13,576 nt of DNA from the NCBI GenBank assembly GCA_016297675.1, contig JAEDGE010000047.1:1-13576 (forward strand), written 5' to 3'. Positions within the stretch are counted from its first letter, which is position 1; every line of letters starts with the position of its first letter. Both the position numbers and the translations under genes were made by a program. This DNA comes from Oscillospiraceae bacterium (lineage in GTDB: Bacteria; Bacillota; Clostridia; Oscillospirales; Ruminococcaceae). Positions 7,577-13,576 of the stretch are shown here, piece by piece. The notes below the pieces were generated by a model. That model was not told the origin of the DNA. It ran no database searches and worked only from the letters and a program-made list of their open reading frames with translations.

Positions 7577-8251
7577 TTACTTTTCAATCTCACGATTATT
7601 GTACATTTCACGGATTTCTGCATCAGACAATGCCATGTTTGCACGAATTGCTGCTTCACACTTGCCGGAAGCAATTTCTTCTACACGGTCTGCCAGATGA
7701 CCACAAGCCGGAGCAATGTACTTACCGTTCAACCGTCTTGCCAGCATGGCAACCTGCGGATGAGAAATCCCAGCCGGACAGCGAGTAGAACAGCAGCCAC
7801 ACATAACACAGTCAAACGATTCTTCTGCACATTTTTCATATTCGCCACGCTGTGCATAAGCAATGTACTGCATTACATTTAATTCCTGTGTACAGCTGTT
7901 GGTACAGGAATTACAGCCGATACAAGCATAGATTTCCGGATACAGCTGCATCATCACCTGTTCCGTTGGCTTCACTTCTTCAATGTTATAAACTTCCTTA
8001 ATGAGCGGATAGAACGGCAGCTGTGTCAGACACATACCCTCTTCCACCTGTGTGGAACATGCCAGACATACCTTCAGTTCTCTGTCCCCTTTGATGCGGT
8101 AAACGGTTGCACAAGCACCACAGAAACCATTCCGGCATCCGCAGCCTCTGATCAGTTTATAACCCGCATATTCAAACGCTTTCATGATGGTCAGGCTTGC
8201 TGGAACCTTGTACTGTTTGCCCATAATGAAAACATTAACCATCTGTTCCAT
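7577..8251 (-). CDS. Iron-sulfur subunit, [2Fe-2S] plus two [4Fe-4S] (SdhB/TfrB/HdrC-like)
   Basis: A 224-residue cytoplasmic electron-transfer protein that should link the HdrA module to the adjacent flavoprotein. The N-terminal half is a plant-type [2Fe-2S] ferredoxin fold with RGCGCRNGFCGAC (Cys39, Cys44, Cys47) and a fourth ligand at Cys62 or Cys65. The C-terminal half is a helical ferredoxin with CIGCNSCTNSC (Cys110, 113, 116, 120) and CVMCGCCSTRCP (Cys148, 151, 154, 158). Domain order matches SdhB/FrdB, but the two C-terminal motifs look like HdrC. It lacks the CCG (HdrB-like) domains found at the C terminus of archaeal thiol:fumarate reductase TfrB. AGGAG is 7 bases before the ATG; the gene starts 18 bases after the FloxA stop. 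Partnership with the flavoprotein rests on adjacency and family knowledge. Confidence 0.88.
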   Translation of the reverse strand: MEQMVNVFIMGKQYKVPASLTIMKAFEYAGYKLIRGCGCRNGFCGACATVYRIKGDRELKVCLACSTQVEEGMCLTQLPFYPLIKEVYNIEEVKPTEQVMMQLYPEIYACIGCNSCTNSCTQELNVMQYIAYAQRGEYEKCAEESFDCVMCGCCSTRCPAGISHPQVAMLARRLNGKYIAPACGHLADRVEEIASGKCEAAIRANMALSDAEIREMYNNREIEK

Positions 8252-8269
8252 GTGAATTCTCCTTTTCCA

Positions 8270-9097
8270 TTAATATTCGTTCGGCAGTGTAGACAGCTCA
8301 TCAAAACGGAAAACCGGTCCATCCTTGCAGACATACTTGTTGCCGATATTGCAACGACCACATTTTCCGATTGCACACTTCATACGCAGCTCCATTGTGG
8401 TATAAACCTGTGACTCCTGAAAGCCCATTTTCTTCAGACCGTCCAGTGTGAACTTGATCATAATCGGCGGACCGCAGATCAAAACTGTCCGGCTCAGATC
8501 CGGCTTCAGTTCTTCTACAAAACTCGGAATGAAGCCAACATGGCCATCCCAGCCTTCCTGCGGACGGTCAATGGTCAAATCCACTTTGACATTTTCATCT
8601 GTCTGCCACTCGTTCAGAATTTCCTGATAATCTACCAGATCATCAGCAGAACGAGAGCCGTAAATAATGTGTACGCTTCCGTAATTTTCCTTCTTGTCCC
8701 GTACATAGTTGATGACAGAACGCAGCGGTGCCAGACCGATACCGCCGGCGATGAACAGCAGATCCTTGCCCTTCAGAGCGGATTCTACCGGAAAGCCATT
8801 TCCATACGGTCCACGAATAGTAATTTGCTGCCCAACATCCATCATGTGCAGCCAGCTGGTCAGACAGCCGCACTTCTTGATGCTGAATTCCATGAATGCT
8901 TCATTGGTTGGTGAAGAAGTAATGGAGAACATGCCTTCTCCAACACCCGGAACAGACAGCATGGCACACTGACCCGGAATATGTTCAAACACCTTTTTGC
9001 CGTCCAAACCAACAACACGGAAAGTCTTTACATCTGGGGTATCCACACGAATGTCTGTTACCACACCGATCTTCGGAATTAAAGTTTCTGGTCTCAT
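8270..9097 (-). CDS. floxA: FloxA/AsrB-like FAD- and NAD(P)H-binding oxidoreductase
   Basis: A 275-residue ferredoxin-reductase-fold protein, the presumed entry point for electrons from NADH or NADPH. Visible in order: FAD-binding FSITSSP (57-63), GPYGNGFP (96-103), the nucleotide-binding GGIGLAPLR (118-126) and CGPP (208-211), then a C-terminal [2Fe-2S] site with Cys241, Cys246, Cys249 and Cys257. This matches FloxA of Flox-Hdr complexes, AsrB of anaerobic sulfite reductase, and gamma subunits of soluble hydrogenases. The frame stays open to 9184, but ATG at 9097 is preferred because GGAGGG lies 9 bases upstream and the protein then begins at the usual place; the longer version would overlap the previous gene by 82 bases. 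The Flox assignment, rather than Asr, comes from the HdrA and MvhD neighbours. NADH versus NADPH cannot be decided by eye. Confidence 0.88.
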   Translation of the reverse strand: MRPETLIPKIGVVTDIRVDTPDVKTFRVVGLDGKKVFEHIPGQCAMLSVPGVGEGMFSITSSPTNEAFMEFSIKKCGCLTSWLHMMDVGQQITIRGPYGNGFPVESALKGKDLLFIAGGIGLAPLRSVINYVRDKKENYGSVHIIYGSRSADDLVDYQEILNEWQTDENVKVDLTIDRPQEGWDGHVGFIPSFVEELKPDLSRTVLICGPPIMIKFTLDGLKKMGFQESQVYTTMELRMKCAIGKCGRCNIGNKYVCKDGPVFRFDELSTLPNEY

Positions 9098-9102
9098 CCT
9101 TT

Positions 9103-10113
9103 TTATCCCTCCAGTGCTTTCATAACTTTCACGATGTTCATGGAAATCGGACAGCTTCTGAGGCATCTGCCGCAGCCGACACAACCAAATACACCGTTAT
9201 TATTTGCTGGATAGTATACCAGCTTATGCATAAACCGCTGACGGAACCGCTGCATTTGTGTGTTACGGGTATTGCCGTGTGCACACAAGGTAAAGTCAGA
9301 GTACATACAACTGTCCCAGCAGCGGAACCGCTGTACACCGTGACCAGTATCATAGTCCCGAATATCATAACACTGGCAGGTCGGGCAGACAAAAGTACAA
9401 GTACCGCACGCCAGACAGGACTCTGACAGAGCTTCCCACTTATCAGAGTTAAACAGTGCCATCAGTTTATCGCCGCCAAACGATTCTGTAGAAAGATTGC
9501 CAAGCGGCAGCTTGTCCAGAATGGTTTGCAGCTTTTCTTTTTCTGAATCTGCAGCGTTGTCATCTGCCTCTTCCAGTATAGAAAGGGATGCCAACAGTGC
9601 CTCGCCCTTTTCGGTAGTGGCTTGCAACAACAGTTCACTGTCTGTCATCCAGCAGGAAACGTCCCCGCCCGGATTGGCTGCATCAATGCCAAATGCTTTA
9701 CAGAAACAAGTTTCTGTCGGCTTCTTGCAGGAGAGCGTCATAATGACACCATGTTCCCGTCTGGATGCATAATAGCTGTCCACCGGATCTGCCAAATAAA
9801 CAGAATCCAGAATTTCAAAGCTCTTCGCATCACACGCCCGTACACCGAATACTACAAAATCCTCTGTTTCTTTCCGCACGTCTTCTACTTCAATGTTCTT
9901 TCCGTTTACCTTAAATGCAGCCAGTGTTTCTACCTGTGGAAAGAAGAAATCCTTTGCACTGCGAAGCGTATTATACGCCTTGCTCATGACCGTTCCTTCC
10001 GTCCAGAGACTGTACTCTGCACCCTTTGCACCATCAACCGGCAGATACAAATTCTGAGAAGCAGCAACAGCGGCAAAAAATTCATCCAGCTTTGTCAGAG
10101 AAATTTTTTTCAT
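9103..10113 (-). CDS. AsrA/FloxB-type 4Fe-4S dicluster electron-transfer protein
   Basis: A 336-residue cytoplasmic protein related to anaerobic sulfite reductase subunit A and to the ferredoxin-like FloxB/FloxC subunits. The N-terminal two thirds form an AsrA-like domain with GVRACDAKSFEILD (90-103) and further cysteines at 129, 136 and 138. The C-terminal third carries two clusters: CLACGTCTFVCP (Cys233, 236, 239, 243) and CVGCGRCLRSCP (Cys311, 314, 317, 321), separated by a conserved-looking RFRCWDSC (262-269) and a QRFRQRF segment. It should pass electrons between FloxA and the next Fe-S subunit. It overlaps the previous gene by one base (TAATG), with GGAGG 10 bases upstream. No siroheme sulfite reductase gene (asrC) follows, which argues against a true Asr operon. 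Whether it corresponds to FloxB or FloxC is uncertain. Confidence 0.86.
   Translation of the reverse strand: MKKISLTKLDEFFAAVAASQNLYLPVDGAKGAEYSLWTEGTVMSKAYNTLRSAKDFFFPQVETLAAFKVNGKNIEVEDVRKETEDFVVFGVRACDAKSFEILDSVYLADPVDSYYASRREHGVIMTLSCKKPTETCFCKAFGIDAANPGGDVSCWMTDSELLLQATTEKGEALLASLSILEEADDNAADSEKEKLQTILDKLPLGNLSTESFGGDKLMALFNSDKWEALSESCLACGTCTFVCPTCQCYDIRDYDTGHGVQRFRCWDSCMYSDFTLCAHGNTRNTQMQRFRQRFMHKLVYYPANNNGVFGCVGCGRCLRSCPISMNIVKVMKALEG
9107..9112 (-). promoter_or_regulatory. Ribosome binding site fixing the FloxA start
   Basis: GGAGGG on the minus strand, 9 bases before ATG 9097. It lies inside the last codons of the preceding Fe-S gene (stop at 9103-9105), a layout expected for translational coupling. 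It is the main reason for choosing the internal ATG over one 87 bases upstream. Confidence 0.75.
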
Positions 10114-11087
10114 TACTTGCTCGCCTCCTTTGTATAAACAATGCTCGGTTCACAGTCTTCCTGTGTAAAGTTTACGAGCGGTGCACGGCTACCAGCTTCT
10201 GCACCAGCCTGATATTCGCCGTAGCATTCATTCATTTCCTTGATGAACTTCCGATTCAGCAAGTGCAACGGAATGTGCTGCGGACATACTCTGGAGCATT
10301 CGCCACAGTCGGTACATCTGCCAGCTACATGGAATGCCCGAATAATATGGAACATATTTTCTTCAAAGGAATCTGCCGCTGCCTTCTGGGAAATACCAGA
10401 CTTCGGATTGTCGAAGACGCACTGCTCACAAGTACAAGCCGGACAGATATTCCGACAAGCATTGCAGCGAATACACTTGGAAAGTTCGTTTCTCCAGAAT
10501 GCAAACCGTTCGTCTGGTGTCATTGCTTCCAATGCTGCTACCTGATCAAATCTGCCGCAATCCGGATTTTCTTCTCCGTTTTCACCCATCATTTCATCAT
10601 AGGCAACAACTTTCTTGCTCTTGCAGGTCACACAACGTTCTGCAATGACGTCTGCCTTTTTCAATTGTACATCGCCATACAGCGTAGAAACTGTAATGGT
10701 ATCGCCGTCTGTTGCAATGCCAGTTACACCTTCTGCACCCTGTGCACGCAGTTTGCTCTCATCTACCTTGCCATCACAGGAAATACCGATGATGTAAACC
10801 TTTTCCCGATCTACACGGTGTTCAGTCAACAGCTGATTAAAGCTATAGGAATCACACGGCTTCAGGAATACCAGTGTTTTGCCTTCCTTCTTGGAAAGGG
10901 CAACCAAATACTTGGAAAGATTGCTTGCACAGAAATCATTATATACAAAATCGCTCAGTGCTTCTACAGACTCAAATACAGCCGGTGTCGGGTCATAGAC
11001 AAATTCGCCGTTCTTCCAGCCCAGCACTCGTACAACAGTACCGTCTGCGAGCAATTCGGAGGCTCTTTTTACCATTCCTTCTTGCAT
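10113..11087 (-). CDS. FloxC-type 4Fe-4S protein (FrhB/Hdr-associated family)
   Basis: A 324-residue cytoplasmic iron-sulfur protein. Residues 1-160 resemble the FrhB/FdhB-like fold that accompanies F420 hydrogenases and formate dehydrogenases, with FLKPCDSYS (75-82), GISCDG (101-106) and RCVTC (151-155). Two ferredoxin clusters follow: CIRCNACRNICP (Cys205, 208, 211, 215), immediately trailed by ACTCEQC (217-223), and CTDCGECSRVCP (Cys258, 261, 264, 268). It probably relays electrons between the FloxA side and MvhD/HdrA. The start at 11087 has GGAGGA 6 bases upstream; an internal Met5 would be too far from it. It overlaps the MvhD gene by 19 bases and the next gene by one base. The fit to FloxC rests on gene order and cluster content, and the B/C names could be swapped. 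Confidence 0.84.
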   Translation of the reverse strand: MQEGMVKRASELLADGTVVRVLGWKNGEFVYDPTPAVFESVEALSDFVYNDFCASNLSKYLVALSKKEGKTLVFLKPCDSYSFNQLLTEHRVDREKVYIIGISCDGKVDESKLRAQGAEGVTGIATDGDTITVSTLYGDVQLKKADVIAERCVTCKSKKVVAYDEMMGENGEENPDCGRFDQVAALEAMTPDERFAFWRNELSKCIRCNACRNICPACTCEQCVFDNPKSGISQKAAADSFEENMFHIIRAFHVAGRCTDCGECSRVCPQHIPLHLLNRKFIKEMNECYGEYQAGAEAGSRAPLVNFTQEDCEPSIVYTKEASK

Positions 11088-11512
11088 CTCAGATCCTCCA
11101 ATCTCTTATTTTCACCCAGCTTGAGAATCGTTTCCGTGAATTCGTTCATGGTTTCTGCAAACTTTGCACCTTCCGCAGCGGAAACCCATTCCACTCTGGT
11201 TCTTTCTTTTTCAATTCCAAGATAATTCAACATGGAGAAGAGCATTGTCATTCTCCGGCGTGCATAATAGTTTCCGGTTGTGTAGTGACAGTCACCCGGG
11301 TGGCATCCACAGAGGATAACACCGTCTGCACCACGCTGGAATGCCCGCAAAATGAAAATCGGATTGACACGGCAGGAGCATGGGACACGGATAATTTTTA
11401 CATCTGCCGGATAATTTGCACGGTTGGTACCTGCCAAATCTGCACCAGCGTAAGAACACCAGTTGCAGCAAAAGGCAACAATTTTCGGCTTGAATTCATT
11501 ATTTACTTGCAT
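11069..11512 (-). CDS. mvhD: MvhD/FloxD-like [2Fe-2S] adaptor protein
   Basis: A 147-residue protein matching the delta subunit of F420-non-reducing hydrogenase (MvhD; FloxD in Flox-Hdr complexes), which docks on HdrA and passes electrons through one [2Fe-2S] cluster. Hallmarks are FCCNWCSYAGADLAG (14-28), RVPCSCRVNPIFILRAF (42-58) and GADGVILCGCHPGDCHY (61-77), all nearly identical to the family pattern. One difference: the usual PC(S/T)GR is PCSCR here, adding Cys47. The frame is open to 11611, but ATG 11512 with GGAGG 10 bases upstream gives the normal family length, and the 33 codons before it lie inside hdrA. It overlaps hdrA by 10 bases. A hydrogenase large subunit (MvhA) is absent, so Flox or another donor must feed it. 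Confidence 0.93.
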   Translation of the reverse strand: MQVNNEFKPKIVAFCCNWCSYAGADLAGTNRANYPADVKIIRVPCSCRVNPIFILRAFQRGADGVILCGCHPGDCHYTTGNYYARRRMTMLFSMLNYLGIEKERTRVEWVSAAEGAKFAETMNEFTETILKLGENKRLEDLRCKKEW

Positions 11513-13509
11513 ATTGCGTCTACCTCCGCCATAATTTGACTGGTTGAGAAGCCCTTCAAATCCATTGCACCGGACGGACATGCAACCGTACATGCACCAC
11601 AACCCTGACAAACTGCCGCATTGACAGATGCCACACGGCGAATGAGCGTTGTCCGGTTCGGTCCACGGAATTCCTTATCAGAATACGTAATCGCACCATA
11701 TGGGCAAACATTTGCACAGCTGGAGCAGCCGTTACACATCATCTCATCAGAATGTGCGACACATGGATTGCAGGAGAGCTTGTCCTTTGCCAACAGACCC
11801 AGTGCTTTTGCCGCTGCGGCACTTGCCTGTGAAACGGTTTCTGGAATATCCTTTGGCCCCTGACAAACACCGGACAGGAATACGCCAGCGGTCGGAGATT
11901 CTACCGGACGCAGCTTTGCATGTGCTTCAGTAAAGAAGTCATTGGTATCCATACTTGCTGTCAGCATCGTTGCCAGCGGACGAGCAGACTTATTCGGCTC
12001 AATCGCAGCAGCCAGTACAACCATATCTGCCTTAATGTGCAGTTGTTCGTTGGACAGCAGATCGGAAGCCTGTACCATCAGCGAACCATCCGCCTGCGGT
12101 GCAACCTTACCAACCATACCCTTGATATAATGTACACCATACTGTTCTACGGCACGGCGATAAAACTCATCATAGTTCTTACCTGGTGTCCGCACGTCAA
12201 TGTAGAAGACATAAACGTCTGTATCCGGATACTTTTCACGGCAGTACATGGCATGTTTTGCTGTATACATACAGCAAATCTTGGAACAATATTCTTTTCC
12301 GCATCCGCCGTGTGCAGCATCTGCAGACTGTCTGCTGCCGACACATTGTACAAATACAATTGTCTTCGGCTGCTTGCCGTCAGAAAGCCGTTCCAGATGT
12401 CCCTCTGTCGGACCGTCTGCCTTCAGAATTCGCTCAAATTCCAGAGAAGTTACAACATCCTTGCTCTGAGAATAAGCATATTCATCATAGCCATCCAAAG
12501 AAATCGGATTGTAGCCAGTTGCTGCAATGATTGCACCATACTTTTCTTCTACAATCTGATCTTCCTGTTCATAGTTGATTGCTCCAGCAGAGCAGAACTT
12601 GGAACAGATTCCGCACTTACCCTTGGTCAGCTTGTTGCAGTAATCTGCATCAATAACAGCCACATTTGGAATTGCCTGTGCAAACGGAATATAGATTGCA
12701 CGATGGTTCTTCAGACCCAAATCATATGCACTTGGCACATTCTTAACCGGGCACTTTTCTGTACAAATGCCACAGCCTGTACACTTTGTTTCATCTACAT
12801 ACCGCTTTTTCCGGCGAATTTTTACACTGAAGTTTCCGACAAATCCAGTGACTGCTTCTACTTCACTGTAAGAATAGATGGTAATATTTTCATTCTGTGA
12901 ACATTCTACCATTTTCGGTGTCAGAATACAGGAAGAGCAGTCCAGTGTCGGGAATGTCTTATCAATCTGTGTCATCTTACCGCCGATGGTCGGTTCTTTT
13001 TCTACAATGTCAACCGGATAGCCGGCTTCTGCAATATCCAGAGCGGTCTGAATACCAGCAATCCCACCACCGATGACCAGTGCACGCTTCACAACTGGGC
13101 TTTCGCCAGCGGTCAGCGGTGCGTTGAGCTGTACCTTCGCAATGGCTGCACGTCCCAGTACAATTGCCTTTGCAGTACCCTCTTCTTTATCCTTATGAAT
13201 CCAAGAACACTGTTCCCGTATATTTGCCACTTCCAGCATATATGGGTTCAAGCCCGCAGAAGCAACTGCTTTCCGGAAAGTTGCTTCGTGCATTCTCGGA
13301 GAGCAGGAGCATACTACAACGCCCTCCAGCTTATGTTCCTTGATTGCCTCTTTGATTATGTTTTGTCCTGCCTCTGAACACATGTACGGATAATCTGTTG
13401 CAAATACAACAGCTGGTTCTTTTCCCAGCGTTTCTGCAACGGCTTTTACGTCAACTGTTGACGCAATATTCGTACCACAGTGGCATACAAAAACACCAAT
13501 TCTCCGCAT
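11503..13509 (-). CDS. hdrA: HdrA-like FAD/iron-sulfur electron-bifurcating subunit
   Basis: A 668-residue cytoplasmic protein with the full domain plan of heterodisulfide reductase subunit A, the flavin subunit that splits electron pairs in Hdr-Mvh and Flox-Hdr complexes. The N-terminal Fe-S domain has CHC (9-11), Cys44, CSCSPRMHEATFR (67-79) and Cys101. The thioredoxin-reductase-like FAD fold begins with ALVIGGGIAG (143-152) and contains the HdrA signature CSSCILTPKM (191-200). An inserted ferredoxin domain has CTGCGICTEKCP (243-254) and Cys291, 299, 302, 306. QCVGSR (388-393) and Cys403-Cys413 follow. The C-terminal ferredoxin has CNGCSSCANVCP (592-603) and CQGCGACTVACP (634-645). Length equals archaeal HdrA and nothing appears missing. 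AAGGAGG is 8 bases before the ATG. It heads the visible part of the operon. Confidence 0.95.
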   Translation of the reverse strand: MRRIGVFVCHCGTNIASTVDVKAVAETLGKEPAVVFATDYPYMCSEAGQNIIKEAIKEHKLEGVVVCSCSPRMHEATFRKAVASAGLNPYMLEVANIREQCSWIHKDKEEGTAKAIVLGRAAIAKVQLNAPLTAGESPVVKRALVIGGGIAGIQTALDIAEAGYPVDIVEKEPTIGGKMTQIDKTFPTLDCSSCILTPKMVECSQNENITIYSYSEVEAVTGFVGNFSVKIRRKKRYVDETKCTGCGICTEKCPVKNVPSAYDLGLKNHRAIYIPFAQAIPNVAVIDADYCNKLTKGKCGICSKFCSAGAINYEQEDQIVEEKYGAIIAATGYNPISLDGYDEYAYSQSKDVVTSLEFERILKADGPTEGHLERLSDGKQPKTIVFVQCVGSRQSADAAHGGCGKEYCSKICCMYTAKHAMYCREKYPDTDVYVFYIDVRTPGKNYDEFYRRAVEQYGVHYIKGMVGKVAPQADGSLMVQASDLLSNEQLHIKADMVVLAAAIEPNKSARPLATMLTASMDTNDFFTEAHAKLRPVESPTAGVFLSGVCQGPKDIPETVSQASAAAAKALGLLAKDKLSCNPCVAHSDEMMCNGCSSCANVCPYGAITYSDKEFRGPNRTTLIRRVASVNAAVCQGCGACTVACPSGAMDLKGFSTSQIMAEVDAICK
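11523..11527 (-). promoter_or_regulatory. Ribosome binding site fixing the MvhD start
   Basis: GGAGG on the minus strand, 10 bases before ATG 11512 and wholly inside the 3' end of hdrA. It supports the internal start, which yields the usual length for MvhD proteins, and suggests translation coupled to hdrA. Confidence 0.7.
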
Positions 13510-13522
13510 TGCCTATGCCTCC

Positions 13523-13576
13523 TTATTTGCTGTATTTTCTGAATGCACTGACAATTGCCTGCTGCGGAAGATCTTC
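13523..13576 (-). CDS. C-terminal end of an upstream operon gene (partial)
   Basis: On the minus strand one frame is open from the right edge for 17 codons and stops with TAA at 13523-13525, just inside the ribosome binding site of hdrA. The peptide ends in AIVSAFRKYSK, a plausible soluble C terminus. The tight packing, with the stop overlapping the next Shine-Dalgarno, is the same as between the other operon genes, so a further co-transcribed gene is likely. Its family cannot be read from 17 residues; it could be a missing Hdr subunit or something unrelated. Confidence 0.5.
   Translation of the reverse strand, partial: EDLPQQAIVSAFRKYSK

Noticed and set aside
6063..7700. A 545-codon open frame on the plus strand, antisense to the flavoprotein gene
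   Set aside because: Its product is rich in Cys, Thr, Ile and His with no recognisable domain, and it mirrors the codon pattern of the clearly real flavoprotein on the other strand. It has no convincing ribosome binding site and runs through the adjacent gene boundary.
8270..10113. Anaerobic sulfite reductase operon (asrAB)
   Set aside because: The AsrA- and AsrB-like proteins are present, but no AsrC with siroheme/4Fe-4S motifs follows, and the HdrA and MvhD genes fit a Flox-Hdr complex better.
10026..12900. Long plus-strand open frames at 10026-11225 and 11920-12900
   Set aside because: Both are antisense shadows of the Fe-S and hdrA genes, with low-complexity Cys/Ile/Thr-rich products, no known motifs and no ribosome binding sites.
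1..13576. CRISPR arrays, tRNA/rRNA genes, insertion sequences or phage genes
   Set aside because: No repeat-spacer pattern, no tRNA-like cloverleaf, and no transposase or integrase motifs were seen on either strand.

Overview
The window looks like chromosome from a strictly anaerobic, low-to-moderate G+C Gram-positive bacterium (Firmicutes/Clostridia). A gut or rumen Oscillospiraceae/Ruminococcus-type host is my best guess. The reasons are strong AGGAGG-type ribosome binding sites, a sigma-A consensus promoter, a fused MacB/FtsX-type ABC exporter, an AGCS sodium:amino-acid symporter, a PP2C phosphatase, and an oxygen-sensitive flavin/iron-sulfur redox operon. The species assignment is inference only.

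Layout. Positions 1-3047 (minus) hold a 989-residue ABC transporter with ATPase and permease fused. It ends in a strong terminator at the left edge and is driven from a perfect TTGACA-17-TATAAT promoter. A 347-bp divergent intergenic region (3048-3394) separates it from a PP2C Ser/Thr phosphatase (3395-4351, plus). A bidirectional terminator lies between the phosphatase and a convergent AGCS symporter (4441-5853, minus). A second terminator (5880-5913) closes the large redox operon that fills 5964-13509, all on the minus strand. The last 54 bases appear to be the 3' end of one more gene of that operon.

Redox operon, in transcription order: HdrA-like flavin/Fe-S protein (668 aa), MvhD/FloxD-like [2Fe-2S] protein (147 aa), two 4Fe-4S proteins of the FloxB/FloxC (AsrA-like) kind (324 and 336 aa), a FloxA/AsrB-like FAD/NAD(P)H oxidoreductase (275 aa), an iron-sulfur protein with [2Fe-2S] plus two [4Fe-4S] motifs (224 aa), and a fumarate-reductase-type flavoprotein (532 aa). 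Genes overlap or are separated by fewer than 20 bases, and each has its own ribosome binding site, which points to one co-expressed complex.

Proposed working. FloxA takes electrons from NAD(P)H. The two ferredoxin-like subunits and MvhD relay them to the HdrA flavin, the site of electron bifurcation in this family. One branch would reduce ferredoxin. In known Flox-Hdr complexes the other branch goes to HdrBC and a disulfide. Here no HdrB/HdrC is visible inside the window; the position is taken by a SdhB/TfrB-like subunit and a flavoprotein that keeps every residue I can align to the fumarate reductase active site. The cluster is therefore a good candidate for a soluble, quinone-independent, electron-bifurcating NAD(P)H:fumarate/ferredoxin oxidoreductase, which would suit a succinate-forming fermenter. 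The individual families are known; the combined function is inference from sequence and gene order.
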